DNA of 64,000 bases from a virus: positions 1-64,000 of the IMG/VR virus record IMGVR_UViG_3300044981_000029; one strand, given 5' to 3'. Under the pieces are notes generated by a model that had not been told where the DNA came from, made no database searches, and saw nothing but the letters and a program-made list of their open reading frames with translations. Both the position numbers and the translations under genes were made by a program. Shown here piece after piece: positions 46,786-54,005 of the stretch (positions are counted from its first letter, which is position 1; the number at the start of each line of letters is the position of its first letter).

Positions 46786-47121
46786 ATGAAACGACCCTGG
46801 ATGGCTCTCTATGTCGGCGATTATTTGGCCAATACGGGACACCTGACTACCGAGGAACACGGCGCCTATTTCCTCCTGATCATGCATTATTGGGTTCACG
46901 AATCGCTTCCGAAAGATTCAAAATCCCTTTCCGTTTTGGCGCGGGTTTCTCTGAAAAGGTGGAACGGGATAGAAACCAAACTTCAACCCCTCTTCGGCCC
47001 GAATTGGACACACCACAGACTGGACCAAGAGATTGACAAGGCAAACGAAATTAGCACGAAGCGGGCTTCCGCTGGATACCTCGGGGGGAAAGCAAATGGT
47101 AAAGCATACGGGAAGCATTAG
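46786..47121 (+). CDS. DUF1376 replication-associated protein
   Basis: 111 aa. ATG after AAGGA. The start (RPWMALYVGDYLANTGHLTTEEHGAYFLLIMHYWVHESLP) is the DUF1376 signature found in phage replication regions, usually followed by a Lys/Asn/Ser-rich tail. Here the tail is short (GGKANGKAYGKH), so the protein may be truncated; the frame continues without a stop for 39 codons after TAG at 47121. It lies just upstream of the helicase. Confidence 0.75.
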   Translation: MKRPWMALYVGDYLANTGHLTTEEHGAYFLLIMHYWVHESLPKDSKSLSVLARVSLKRWNGIETKLQPLFGPNWTHHRLDQEIDKANEISTKRASAGYLGGKANGKAYGKH

Positions 47122-47237
47122 CTTCGATTTTGCATAGCCGTTTGCCGACATATGGTTGTGGTTGTGACTGTGAGTGTGACAAGAGGCTACCAAAGGAAAG
47201 ATAGTAAGAGTTCATCCTATGACTGTAGGGACCGATC

Positions 47238-48743
47238 ATGATTTCCGAACTGCGACCGTACCAACTCCAAGCTCTCGACGATATCCGCGCATCTGTTCGG
47301 GGTGGCGTACGGCGCCTCGTGGTGCAGGCTGCGACCGGCGCCGGTAAGACGAAACTCGCCGCCGCTATCGTTGAGGGCTGCCGCGAGAAGGGCAACCGGG
47401 TGGCCTTCGTATGCCCGGCAATCGACCTCATCGACCAGACCGTGGAAAGCTTCTACGCGGAGGGCGTCCGCGGCATGGGGGTGATACAGGCCAGCCACAC
47501 CATGACGGATTGGTCTCAGCCGGTCCAGATTTGTTCCATTCAGACGATCCAGGCGCGCGGCGCGTTTCCCGAGGCCAAGACCGTGATGTTCGACGAATGC
47601 CACCGGCTGCACGAGGCGCACAAAAAATGGTTGGCGCATCCAGATTGGCAGACTGTGCCCTTCATCGGGCTCAGCGCCACGCCATGGACGAGAGGGCTAG
47701 GCAAGTACTTTGATAGCCTCTTGATCGCAGCGACGACTGCCGATCTGATTGAGCAGGGGTATCTCTCCAAGTTCCGCGTGTTCGCCACTGGGCATCCCGA
47801 TTTGTCTGGCGTGAAAACCGTTGCTGGCGACTACCACGAGGGCGAGCTGAGCAACGCGATGCAGGAAGGCGCGCTCACTGCGGATATCATCAGGACGTGG
47901 CAGGAAAAGTGGGGCAAGCCCAAGACCCTGTGCTTCGGGGTCGATAAAGCGCATGCAAAATCAATCCAAGAGCGTTTCATTCACGCCGGCATCAACTGCG
48001 GCTATCAGGATGCGGAGACGACGCAAGACGAGCGCAAGGACATCAAACGTAAGTTTCACAACGGGGAATATCCCGTTGTGTCGAACATCCAGACATTGAC
48101 AACGGGCGTGGACTGGGATGTTAGATGCTTGATCCTGGCGCGTCCGACGCGATCGGAGATGCTATTCGTACAGATCATCGGACGCGCCCTGCGAACGGCC
48201 GAGGGGAAAGACGAAGCATTGATACTTGATCATTCGGACACGACGCAACGTCTCGGTTTTGTCACTGATATCACGCACGAGCATCTCGACGACGGAAAGC
48301 CAAAGCCGAAGAAGGCTGCCGAAGAAAAGAAAAAGCCACTCCCCCGCGAATGCGAGCAGTGCGCCGCTCTGTTGCCGCGTGGAACAAAGATTTGCCCGAA
48401 CTGTCAGCATCAAATCACGATCACGTCTTCAATTATGGAGCAGGACGGCGAGTTGGTCGAACTGACGCCTGGGAAAAAATCCAAAGCCAAATCACGCCAC
48501 GAGTTCACCGAACCGGAGCAGCGCCAGTTCTTTGCCGAACTGAAAGCGCACGCGATCATGAAGGGATACAAAACCGGCTGGGCTGCGAATCAGTACCGCG
48601 AGAAGTTCAAATCATGGCCGCCTCGATATTTCGATAACGTTGAGCCGGCCAAGGTTCTTTCTCCCACGGTAGCTCTTTGGATACGATCAAGGCAGATCGC
48701 GTTTGCAATGGCTAAGAAGAACGCAGAGAAGGAGAACGCATGA
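47238..48743 (+). CDS. DEAD/DEAH-box (SSL2-like) DNA helicase
   Basis: 501 aa. Walker A ATGAGKTK (residues 32-39), motif II DECH (119-122), a SAT-type motif (GLSATPWTRG) and C-terminal motifs V/VI (TTGVDWDVRCLI, IGRALRTAEGK) mark a superfamily 2 helicase. About residues 370-390 hold a C4 zinc knuckle (CEQC ... CPNC). Without a phage polymerase gene, this is the main recognisable replication motor. A spacer of 116 bases (47122-47237) separates it from DUF1376. Confidence 0.85.
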   Translation: MISELRPYQLQALDDIRASVRGGVRRLVVQAATGAGKTKLAAAIVEGCREKGNRVAFVCPAIDLIDQTVESFYAEGVRGMGVIQASHTMTDWSQPVQICSIQTIQARGAFPEAKTVMFDECHRLHEAHKKWLAHPDWQTVPFIGLSATPWTRGLGKYFDSLLIAATTADLIEQGYLSKFRVFATGHPDLSGVKTVAGDYHEGELSNAMQEGALTADIIRTWQEKWGKPKTLCFGVDKAHAKSIQERFIHAGINCGYQDAETTQDERKDIKRKFHNGEYPVVSNIQTLTTGVDWDVRCLILARPTRSEMLFVQIIGRALRTAEGKDEALILDHSDTTQRLGFVTDITHEHLDDGKPKPKKAAEEKKKPLPRECEQCAALLPRGTKICPNCQHQITITSSIMEQDGELVELTPGKKSKAKSRHEFTEPEQRQFFAELKAHAIMKGYKTGWAANQYREKFKSWPPRYFDNVEPAKVLSPTVALWIRSRQIAFAMAKKNAEKENA

Positions 48744-48976
48744 GCGAGTGTTCGCACCGTGAATTTCTTCTTGCGGCATTACGAATTGCAAGCGCGCGAG
48801 CTAAGTTATTCGACTACGAGGTAACATCGATTGGAATCGCTTTGCGAGATGATATGATAACTAATGAGCAAGCCGTTAAGTGGATGAAGGATATCGGGGC
48901 TGTTGAGGTGATACCCGATGAGGTTTCCAAGGCTACAGGCCACGAATCGCAATCATATGGGAACGAAGGATCCTGA
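48740..48976 (+). CDS. Hypothetical protein, 78 aa
   Basis: ATG overlaps the helicase stop (ATGA). MSECSHREFLLAALRIASARAKLFDYEVTSIGIALRDDMITNEQAVKWMKDIGAVEVIPDEVSK. A recurring phage protein with a helical start and strand-rich middle. Function unknown, but coupled to the helicase. Confidence 0.6.
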   Translation: MSECSHREFLLAALRIASARAKLFDYEVTSIGIALRDDMITNEQAVKWMKDIGAVEVIPDEVSKATGHESQSYGNEGS

Positions 48977-48979
48977 GAG

Positions 48980-49249
48980 ATGACGACTTCAAAATCTCCC
49001 ATTAGCTTGCTCAAGGCGCAAGCCGATAAAGTAGCAGCCACGCTCAAGGCAGCCGAGCGCGGGGAGAAAATGGGAACCGTAGACCGATCAAAAGAAGATA
49101 TCACATTCGGGATTGTGATGAATGACAAGACTATAAAAATAACGATGCCTTGGGAGTTGATTCGTAAATACAGCGAGGCGACTATTTCTGAATACATTGT
49201 TGGGAAAATGCGCGGTAACATCTGGCTTGCATCCACGGATCAGCGATGA
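48980..49249 (+). CDS. Hypothetical protein, 89 aa
   Basis: MTTSKSPISLLKAQADKVAATLKAAERGEKMGTVDRSKEDITFGIVMNDKTIKITMPWELIRKYSEATISEYIVGKMRG. Helix, then a beta hairpin and a helix. This plan recurs in phages as an unknown protein. Its stop overlaps a possible upstream start of the next gene. Confidence 0.55.
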   Translation: MTTSKSPISLLKAQADKVAATLKAAERGEKMGTVDRSKEDITFGIVMNDKTIKITMPWELIRKYSEATISEYIVGKMRGNIWLASTDQR

Positions 49250-49299
49250 CTAATCGGCCATGGGATGCTGCCGCTGGAACAATCAGGAAAGGAAATCCG

Positions 49300-49668
49300 A
49301 TGAGTGAGCACACGCCGACGCCATGGACATATCGGCCCCACGAACACGACGACTGGGGTTTTATCCGAGGTCCGAAAGATCCGATTGAAAAAGGGTGGCC
49401 CTTGGTGGCCATCGCTCGGAGCGGTAGATTTGAGGATCTTGACGAACATCGTATGAATAGCACCGATCCGTATGCGGCCAATGGTGCCTTGATCGTCCGA
49501 GCCGTCAACGCGTACGCTGACCTCGTACAAGCGCTGGAGTTGGCGCGGCGGTTCATTGACCCCACCTGCGATCCGCCCAGGCTGAACAACCGAGACATGT
49601 GCGAGATGATCCGCGCCGCCCTTGCCAAGGCCAAGGCACTGGAACAACCGGTAGGAGCGGGGGAATGA
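49300..49668 (+). CDS. Hypothetical protein (MSEHTPTPW family), 122 aa
   Basis: ATG at 49300 chosen: AGGAAAGGA lies upstream and MSEHTPTPW is the recurrent start of this phage family. An ATG at 49246 in the same frame overlaps the upstream stop (ATGA) and cannot be excluded. The end is helical (NGALIVRAVNAYADLVQALELARRF ... MIRAALAKAKALEQ). Function unknown. Confidence 0.65.
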   Translation: MSEHTPTPWTYRPHEHDDWGFIRGPKDPIEKGWPLVAIARSGRFEDLDEHRMNSTDPYAANGALIVRAVNAYADLVQALELARRFIDPTCDPPRLNNRDMCEMIRAALAKAKALEQPVGAGE

Positions 49669-49868
49669 TCAAGGCGCCGTGGACATCGAAGCAGGTAGAC
49701 AGCCTAAACCAATTTCAGCATTCCGGCATGATGCACCCGTTTACCTGCCCTGGCCACGATGGTGACGGCGATCGCCATTTGGTCGCGACTCGCGCGGGGT
49801 GGATCTGTTGTCATTGCGATTATAAGCAGGATTGGGCGCACGATTGGATGTGCGCATTTCAGCCATGA
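49665..49868 (+). CDS. Small zinc-binding-like phage protein, 67 aa
   Basis: ATG at 49665 overlaps the upstream stop. FTCPGHDGDGDRHLVATRAGWICCHCDYKQDWAHDWMCAFQP: C-P-x-H and C-C-x-C with W-A-H-x-W-M-C, a common conserved phage protein likely binding zinc. No function assigned. Confidence 0.65.
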   Translation: MIKAPWTSKQVDSLNQFQHSGMMHPFTCPGHDGDGDRHLVATRAGWICCHCDYKQDWAHDWMCAFQP

Positions 49869-49940
49869 CGGGAGGCGGCGCGATGAAAGCCGCTGGCCAT
49901 CGCCCGCACATTTTACCCGCGATAAATCGTAAACCCCGTC

Positions 49941-49969
49941 TTGACACAGTATCAAACCCATGCTTTATG
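49941..49969 (+). promoter_or_regulatory. Rightward promoter P3, promoter family member
   Basis: TTGACA at 49941-49946, 17-base spacer with GTATCAAACCC, TGc just before TTTATG at 49964-49969. It matches P1 and P2 in both the core hexamers and the spacer theme. It drives the block from 49995 rightward. Confidence 0.8.
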
Positions 49970-49994
49970 GTGATTGCAGAAACGGAGAACGCAG

Positions 49995-50141
49995 ATGACC
50001 CTCAGCAACCTGATCGCAGCCTACGCCGCCGCCAAGACCGAGCGCAACGTCCTCGCCATCGGCCGGTTCATTCGCCGCAACCCGGCTTACATCCCGACGA
50101 AGGCAGAGCGCAAGCAGCTTCGCGCATGGCGGATGATCTGA
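49995..50141 (+). CDS. Basic hypothetical protein, 48 aa
   Basis: ATG at 49995, nine bases after GGAG. MTLSNLIAAYAAAKTERNVLAIGRFIRRNPAYIPTKAERKQLRAWRMI. Helical, basic. First gene after promoter P3. Its stop overlaps the next ATG (TGATG). Confidence 0.6.
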   Translation: MTLSNLIAAYAAAKTERNVLAIGRFIRRNPAYIPTKAERKQLRAWRMI

Positions 50142-50410
50142 TGTCCACACCCGCACCGCTGATCACCGAGGACGGCGAGCTTGATTTCGATGCCATGGGC
50201 AAGCGAGCGCATAGCCGAGCGGTTTCGGAATACGGCTCGCTGGATTATCCGACGCAGGCTGCGAACTGGGTTTACGATCGTGCGTGTGCCGAGCGCCGCG
50301 CATGGCGTCGCGACCATGGGTTGCCGGACGATTCGGCGGTCAGCATGGTGGATGTGGCGGAATGGGGCGCATCTGGCGAATCCTTCTCCAATCCGAAAGA
50401 TTTTCACTGA
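50141..50410 (+). CDS. Hypothetical protein, 89 aa
   Basis: MSTPAPLITEDGELDFDAMGKRAHSRAVSEYGSLDYPTQAANWVYDRACAERRAWRRDHGLPDDSAVSMVDVAEWG. Recurrent phage hypothetical protein, mostly helical. Start coupled to the upstream stop. Function unknown. Confidence 0.55.
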   Translation: MSTPAPLITEDGELDFDAMGKRAHSRAVSEYGSLDYPTQAANWVYDRACAERRAWRRDHGLPDDSAVSMVDVAEWGASGESFSNPKDFH

Positions 50411-50439
50411 TTTTTCTGTTTAACGAAAGTCCAATTTCC

Positions 50440-50700
50440 ATGATCCATACCGCGCCATTTTCCGATGCCGATCGCCTGATCATCAGCGACTTGGCCGCTG
50501 GCAACAAACTGATGCACGAGCCGGCGATTGCGATCTTTCGCGCTGCTTTGCGTTCCATCCCGTGTCCATCTCACGGTGAGATCGGAAAATATCGTGACGA
50601 TCCCTACTTCGCGTTCATGTCCGAGGTGGACAATCCGTGCCCGTGCTACGTGCTCAAGGCAAATGCCAGGGCCGCGATTTTGAAGGAGTCCAAATCATGA
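50440..50700 (+). CDS. Hypothetical protein, 86 aa
   Basis: ATG at 50440; the ribosome-binding site is weak. MIHTAPFSDADRLIISDLAAGNKLMHEPAIAIFRAALRSIPCPSHGEIGKYRDDPYFAFMSEVDNPCPCYVLKANARA. Two Cys pairs near the end (CPS, CPC). Function unknown. Confidence 0.5.
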   Translation: MIHTAPFSDADRLIISDLAAGNKLMHEPAIAIFRAALRSIPCPSHGEIGKYRDDPYFAFMSEVDNPCPCYVLKANARAAILKESKS

Positions 50701-50885
50701 AGCCAGCCAATTTCCCCGGCCGCAAAAACGATCGTCGCAAGCGCGCTCTCTCTCGGATGCGAGCCCGTGATGAGTTTGGGTACAACGATCCGTACTTCCG
50801 CACCGAGGTTAAAATTCTCAGCGATGCTGACGCGCGCTCGATTCGCACCAAGAAGGACCGCAGCGCGCGGGGCAAGCTTCGATGA
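50697..50885 (+). CDS. Hypothetical protein, 62 aa
   Basis: ATG at 50697 after GGAG. MKPANFPGRKNDRRKRALSRMRARDEFGYNDPYFRTEVKILSDADARSIRTKKDRSARGKLR: a strongly basic small protein of a recurring phage type. Stop overlaps the next ATG. Possibly nucleic-acid binding. Confidence 0.6.
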   Translation: MKPANFPGRKNDRRKRALSRMRARDEFGYNDPYFRTEVKILSDADARSIRTKKDRSARGKLR

Positions 50886-51013
50886 CCACCTATTGGATCA
50901 CGAAGTACGCGCTATCGGCCGGAGTTTTTCCGGTTGATGGTAAGAGGGAAGAATCTCTTGATATGCTCTCATGGCAAGGAAAATCCATGCGAGAATACGC
51001 CCCATGGAAATGA
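50882..51013 (+). CDS. Hypothetical protein, 43 aa
   Basis: MTTYWITKYALSAGVFPVDGKREESLDMLSWQGKSMREYAPWK. This opening (TTYWITKYAL) is common in phage small proteins. ATG overlaps the upstream stop. Its stop overlaps the start of the Gly-Tyr repeat gene. Confidence 0.6.
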   Translation: MTTYWITKYALSAGVFPVDGKREESLDMLSWQGKSMREYAPWK

Positions 51014-51453
51014 TCGAAGCAAAGATCATCAGGGGTGAGGTGCCGAACGGCTACGGCTACGGCTACGGCTACGGCTACGGCTACGGCTACGGCTACGGCT
51101 ACGGCTTATATTGGAAATCCACTATTGCCCATTTTGCAAGTAAGTGGACGGAAGACCAGCGGATCAAGTTCAAGGCGGCTGAGGCGATGGGGGCGACCAT
51201 CGCTTTCTGGAGATCAACAAAAAATGGTCTTCCTTCGAACGGCGGCGGAAAGATCGAGCCTGCTGCTCCAGGCGTCGTTCATACATCCTCTGGACCTCTT
51301 TCGCTATGCTCCGAAGGGACGTTGCACGCGACGCTTATTCCTCCGAAATGGAAAGGAGAGCGTTATTGGATTGTCGCGTTGCATGGCGAGGTAGTAGGCG
51401 ATGATGAAAAGTTCGGGTGCCTCAAACGCGAGATACTCGGCGAGGCTCTGTGA
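51010..51453 (+). CDS. Protein with Gly-Tyr repeat tract, 147 aa
   Basis: ATG at 51010 (ATGA with the previous stop); 51004 is also possible. Residues about 14-31 are nine Gly-Tyr dipeptides encoded by a perfect 6-bp repeat. The tract is followed by LYWKSTIAHFASKWTEDQRIKFKAAEAMGATIAFWR and a beta domain (HTSSGPLSLCSEGTLHATLIPPKWKGERYWIVALHGEVVGDDEKFGCLKREILGE) of a phage DUF type. The tract may be an oligomerisation or flexible segment. Function unknown. Confidence 0.65.
   Translation: MIEAKIIRGEVPNGYGYGYGYGYGYGYGYGYGLYWKSTIAHFASKWTEDQRIKFKAAEAMGATIAFWRSTKNGLPSNGGGKIEPAAPGVVHTSSGPLSLCSEGTLHATLIPPKWKGERYWIVALHGEVVGDDEKFGCLKREILGEAL
51049..51102 (+). repeat. Hexanucleotide microsatellite, nine perfect units
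   Basis: Nine perfect copies of GGCTAC in tandem, then GGCTTA. Each unit encodes Gly-Tyr, so gain or loss of copies changes protein length without shifting the frame. Confidence 0.95.
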
Positions 51454-51460
51454 TTTCCAA

Positions 51461-51552
51461 TTGCATCGCGCCTTCGGAAGTCCCCAGCCAGTAGGTAGCG
51501 ATGCAATGCCCGGCTCCATCCTAGACGGACAAGGAATACGATGGAGCCGGGC
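51461..51552 (+). ncRNA. Two consecutive strong stem-loops, candidate structured RNA or leader
   Basis: First: TTGCATCGC (51461-51469) with GCGATGCAA (51498-51506), a perfect 9-bp stem over 28 bases. Second: a perfect 13-bp stem, 51508-51520 with 51540-51552 (GCCCGGCTCCATC and its complement), around 19 bases. There is no T-run. It fills the 128-base gap before the gene at 51582 and could be a 5' leader switch, an RNase III site or a small RNA. Confidence 0.55.
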
Positions 51553-51581
51553 AACCATCTTAACCATAAAGGAAAACGAAA

Positions 51582-51983
51582 ATGCTTGCTCAGTCGTTCA
51601 AATCCGCCGCCGATCTACAAATCTCCGACGTTGAATTGTCCTCGCTGATCACCGTGCTCGGGATGCTTGAGCGCGGCGAGTTGGTCCATGACGCAGACAC
51701 GTATTGTGGCTTTCCGCGTGGTCAGAAATTCAATATGGGAGTCTCCCTAACGGAATCCTCCTGCGGCACGATCGGATGCATTGCTGGTTGGGCCTATGCC
51801 GTGTCGAACAGAGTCGCCTTTCCTGAGATGTTCTTAGATGACGGGTGGAACCGTCCTAACAAAGGTTTGATCAAGCTCTTCGGCATCGGCAAGAATACAT
51901 ATAACCTTTCCCCATATACTACGGATCAGGCTGCAATCGCACTGCGCAGCTATCTGACAACAGGCGAAGCGAAGTGGGAATAG
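51582..51983 (+). CDS. Hypothetical protein, 133 aa
   Basis: ATG after AAAGGAAAAC. MLAQSFKSAADLQISDVELSSLITVLGMLERGELVHDADTYCGFPRGQKFNMGVSLTESSCGTIGCIAGWAYAVSN. CGTIGCIAGWA is a recurrent motif of a conserved phage protein of unknown role. It is downstream of the structured RNA element, which may control it. Confidence 0.65.
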   Translation: MLAQSFKSAADLQISDVELSSLITVLGMLERGELVHDADTYCGFPRGQKFNMGVSLTESSCGTIGCIAGWAYAVSNRVAFPEMFLDDGWNRPNKGLIKLFGIGKNTYNLSPYTTDQAAIALRSYLTTGEAKWE

Positions 51984-52019
51984 GCTGTTAGAGTCGGGCA
52001 ACCAATTCGAGAGGACGAG

Positions 52020-52397
52020 ATGACCAACCGATCAAAGACAATTTGGCTATCCGCTGGCGTCTTCATTGCTATCGGAATCTATCAGCATAGTCTTGGATGG
52101 CTGGACCTGTTCGCAACTCTCGGCATTGCCAATATCTTGGATAACTGCTTTGGTATCGACAAGTCTGTGAGTGGGGCGAGAGCGCCGGCTCCCGAGGTCA
52201 AGAAGGAAGAACCTGCATTTTCAGTTCCTCCCGGCAAGCATCTTATTACAACGGATGGAGTTAAACAGGTCCGAAACCTATTGCTGCGCCACCACAACAT
52301 GAAGCAGACCGACCGCGACTATACCGAATCGGCTATGTCGAAAGAGACGGTGCTCATCGTCGCCAATTTGAATGTATTCCTGAAAGGTAAAACATGA
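52020..52397 (+). CDS. Membrane-anchored hypothetical protein, 125 aa
   Basis: ATG after GAGAGGA. One or two hydrophobic segments near the start (TIWLSAGVFIAIGIYQHSLGWLDLFATLGIANIL), then a soluble charged part (VKKEEPAFSVPPGKHLITTDGVKQVRNLLLRHHNMKQTDRDYTESAMSKETVLIVANLNVFLKGK). Overlaps the next gene by ATGA. Function unknown. Confidence 0.5.
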   Translation: MTNRSKTIWLSAGVFIAIGIYQHSLGWLDLFATLGIANILDNCFGIDKSVSGARAPAPEVKKEEPAFSVPPGKHLITTDGVKQVRNLLLRHHNMKQTDRDYTESAMSKETVLIVANLNVFLKGKT

Positions 52398-52618
52398 CAA
52401 GCGAATTCAAGCAATACCGCCGCAAGCAGATCGCAGAACTTCGGCCGGCGACGCCGGCTGACGCGTTGGATGGAAACATCAGCGTTAGCGCTCCGGATAA
52501 GGCCAACGGTTCTCCACGGCCGGGCGACATGATCGCGCGCAATCCGAAGAATCACGCGGATCAGTGGCTGGTAGCTGCGCAGTATTTCGCCGACAATTTC
52601 GAGCCGATCGCGCCATGA
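52394..52618 (+). CDS. Hypothetical protein with SP-KPGDMIARNPKNH motif, 74 aa
   Basis: MTSEFKQYRRKQIAELRPATPADALDGNISVSAPDKANGSPRPGDMIARNPKNHADQWLVAAQYFADNFEPIAP. The GSPRPGDMIARNPKNHADQWLVA core is common in phage early proteins; function unknown. Start coupled to the previous gene. Confidence 0.65.
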   Translation: MTSEFKQYRRKQIAELRPATPADALDGNISVSAPDKANGSPRPGDMIARNPKNHADQWLVAAQYFADNFEPIAP

Positions 52619-52637
52619 TGCTGGACGAGAGCCGATA

Positions 52638-52832
52638 ATGGGCCGTAATATGAAATTCAACCGCTCTCGCACGGGAGGCTCGGGTTCTGACATGCGCGAA
52701 TCCACCGACCTCGAAGACGCCGCCTACGCCATGAACCGGATCAACCTGCGCACCCGCATCGAACGCCAGAAGCTCCGCGACGAGAAGCGCGCCAAGCCGT
52801 CCATGCCGAAGATGCCTTGGGAGGATAAATGA
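52638..52832 (+). CDS. Basic hypothetical protein, 64 aa
   Basis: ATG 52638. MGRNMKFNRSRTGGSGSDMRESTDLEDAAYAMNRINLRTRIERQKLRDEKRAKPSMPKMPWEDK. Basic, disordered with one helix. Stop overlaps the next gene start (ATGA). Confidence 0.5.
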   Translation: MGRNMKFNRSRTGGSGSDMRESTDLEDAAYAMNRINLRTRIERQKLRDEKRAKPSMPKMPWEDK

Positions 52833-52924
52833 TGATTCACGCAGGATGGCCGTGGATTTTGCTGATGCTTTGCACTATCGCGGGGTATAAATTCGGAGAG
52901 TGGTTTCTTGAGGGGCACAAATGA
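52829..52924 (+). CDS. Tiny membrane peptide, 31 aa
   Basis: MMIHAGWPWILLMLCTIAGYKFGEWFLEGHK: hydrophobic segment at residues 6-20, then charged end. ATGA overlaps at both ends. One of the recurring tiny membrane peptides. Confidence 0.5.
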   Translation: MMIHAGWPWILLMLCTIAGYKFGEWFLEGHK

Positions 52925-53100
52925 CCAAACAGCCCATAAAAAAAGTGGAACTTATCCGCCTGCTCTATGGCGCGCTGGCCCTCACTAGGGTTGATGCCGA
53001 GAGGAATGGATTCACGTATGGCTCCCAATCAAACTGTGCTGTTGCGATGCGAAAGGCGGAGAAGTTCTTAGGCGTCGAGAAACGCGAGAAGGCAAAATGA
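52921..53100 (+). CDS. Hypothetical protein, 59 aa
   Basis: MTKQPIKKVELIRLLYGALALTRVDAERNGFTYGSQSNCAVAMRKAEKFLGVEKREKAK. Small helical protein, coupled by ATGA to both neighbours. Not recognised. Confidence 0.55.
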   Translation: MTKQPIKKVELIRLLYGALALTRVDAERNGFTYGSQSNCAVAMRKAEKFLGVEKREKAK

Positions 53101-53342
53101 CCAAGCTTGAGGAAGTCGCGAGGGCTCTTTGGGAGCAATATCAGGTTACAACGCGCCCGTGGATTGATACCAAACCATATGAGCGCGAGAAGCTCATATC
53201 TGACGCCCGCGCCGCTGTCCAAGCGCTCCGGGTGCCGAGCGAGGCTATCCACGCCATCATCCTCGATTACAACGATCTGTTCACATCGCCGGATGATCTG
53301 TGGGAAAGTCTCATCGATGCCATCCTGAAGGAAAAGAAATGA
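53097..53342 (+). CDS. Hypothetical protein, 81 aa
   Basis: MTKLEEVARALWEQYQVTTRPWIDTKPYEREKLISDARAAVQALRVPSEAIHAIILDYNDLFTSPDDLWESLIDAILKEKK. Helical, with a W-x-x-x-L-x-DA pattern common to small phage proteins. Coupled upstream. Confidence 0.6.
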   Translation: MTKLEEVARALWEQYQVTTRPWIDTKPYEREKLISDARAAVQALRVPSEAIHAIILDYNDLFTSPDDLWESLIDAILKEKK

Positions 53343-53593
53343 GATCCGCTATTGATCATGTGAGCGTTTTGAAGCGCATCCAAGCCAAGCTAAAGCGTCG
53401 GCTTCCAATCGAATGCAGGGTGCGCATGACAAGGGAAGCGGCTCGCATATGGCCTCAATACGCGAACATTATCGGTACGGTGGTGCGTCACTCTGCCGGC
53501 GGAACTGCTCCTGCGGTTTTATGGGATGGCCGCAAGACCGAAACCAGTTATCATCCAGATTTTATTCGACGGGTGAGGAAGGAAAAGCCATGA
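53339..53593 (+). CDS. Hypothetical protein, 84 aa
   Basis: ATG at 53339, ATGA overlap. MRSAIDHVSVLKRIQAKLKRRLPIECRVRMTREAARIWPQYANIIGTVVRHSAGGTAPAVLWDGRKTETSYHPDFIRRVRK. Small beta barrel-like (VRMTREA ... GTVVRH ... PAVLWDGRKTETSYHPDFI), seen in phages without function. Confidence 0.6.
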   Translation: MRSAIDHVSVLKRIQAKLKRRLPIECRVRMTREAARIWPQYANIIGTVVRHSAGGTAPAVLWDGRKTETSYHPDFIRRVRKEKP

Positions 53594-53784
53594 CCGAAAC
53601 GAAAATCGAGTATCCTCATGATTTGATGGCTCTATTGGCGGTGATGAAATCCGCCAAGGAAAAGGGTTTCAACATGAACGTGTGGGACCGCGACATCAAA
53701 GCGGTAGAAAACGCAATCGCGACGATCATGTCTATTTACAATGCGTGCTCGGTGGAAGAGGTTTTGCATGGGAACGGACATTGA
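53590..53784 (+). CDS. Hypothetical protein, 64 aa
   Basis: MTETKIEYPHDLMALLAVMKSAKEKGFNMNVWDRDIKAVENAIATIMSIYNACSVEEVLHGNGH. All-helical; overlaps both neighbours. Not recognised. Confidence 0.5.
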   Translation: MTETKIEYPHDLMALLAVMKSAKEKGFNMNVWDRDIKAVENAIATIMSIYNACSVEEVLHGNGH

Positions 53785-54002
53785 CCAAGGAAGAAGCCAA
53801 CAAATTGCCGCTTGGAGTTTACCGGTTGTACTGGAAAGGTGGCGGATACTCCTTGGCGTCGATTGGTCAATTAGATGATGGAACGCATTGGTTTGCGCCC
53901 TCGAACTGGAGTTCTAAAAACGTCCAGTCGGTGGGGTGGACGGATAAATGGCGGTTGATTGAAATAGCCAAACCACTTGAACTGAATAGGGAAGGACATT
54001 GA
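53781..54002 (+). CDS. Hypothetical protein, 73 aa
   Basis: TTG start overlapping the previous stop (TTGA). MTKEEANKLPLGVYRLYWKGGGYSLASIGQLDDGTHWFAPSNWSSKNVQSVGWTDKWRLIEIAKPLELNREGH. Beta-rich with several Trp (VYRLYWKGGGYSLASIGQL), a recurrent small phage protein. Confidence 0.6.
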   Translation: MTKEEANKLPLGVYRLYWKGGGYSLASIGQLDDGTHWFAPSNWSSKNVQSVGWTDKWRLIEIAKPLELNREGH

Positions 54003-54005
54003 TCC

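Noticed and set aside
47122-47237. In-frame continuation of the DUF1376 protein after TAG
   Set aside because: The frame stays open for 39 codons but the products are Val/Ser-rich low complexity with no start that fits; treated as spacer.
51049-51102. CRISPR-like repeat
   Set aside because: The repeats are contiguous 6-bp units without spacers and are part of a coding frame.
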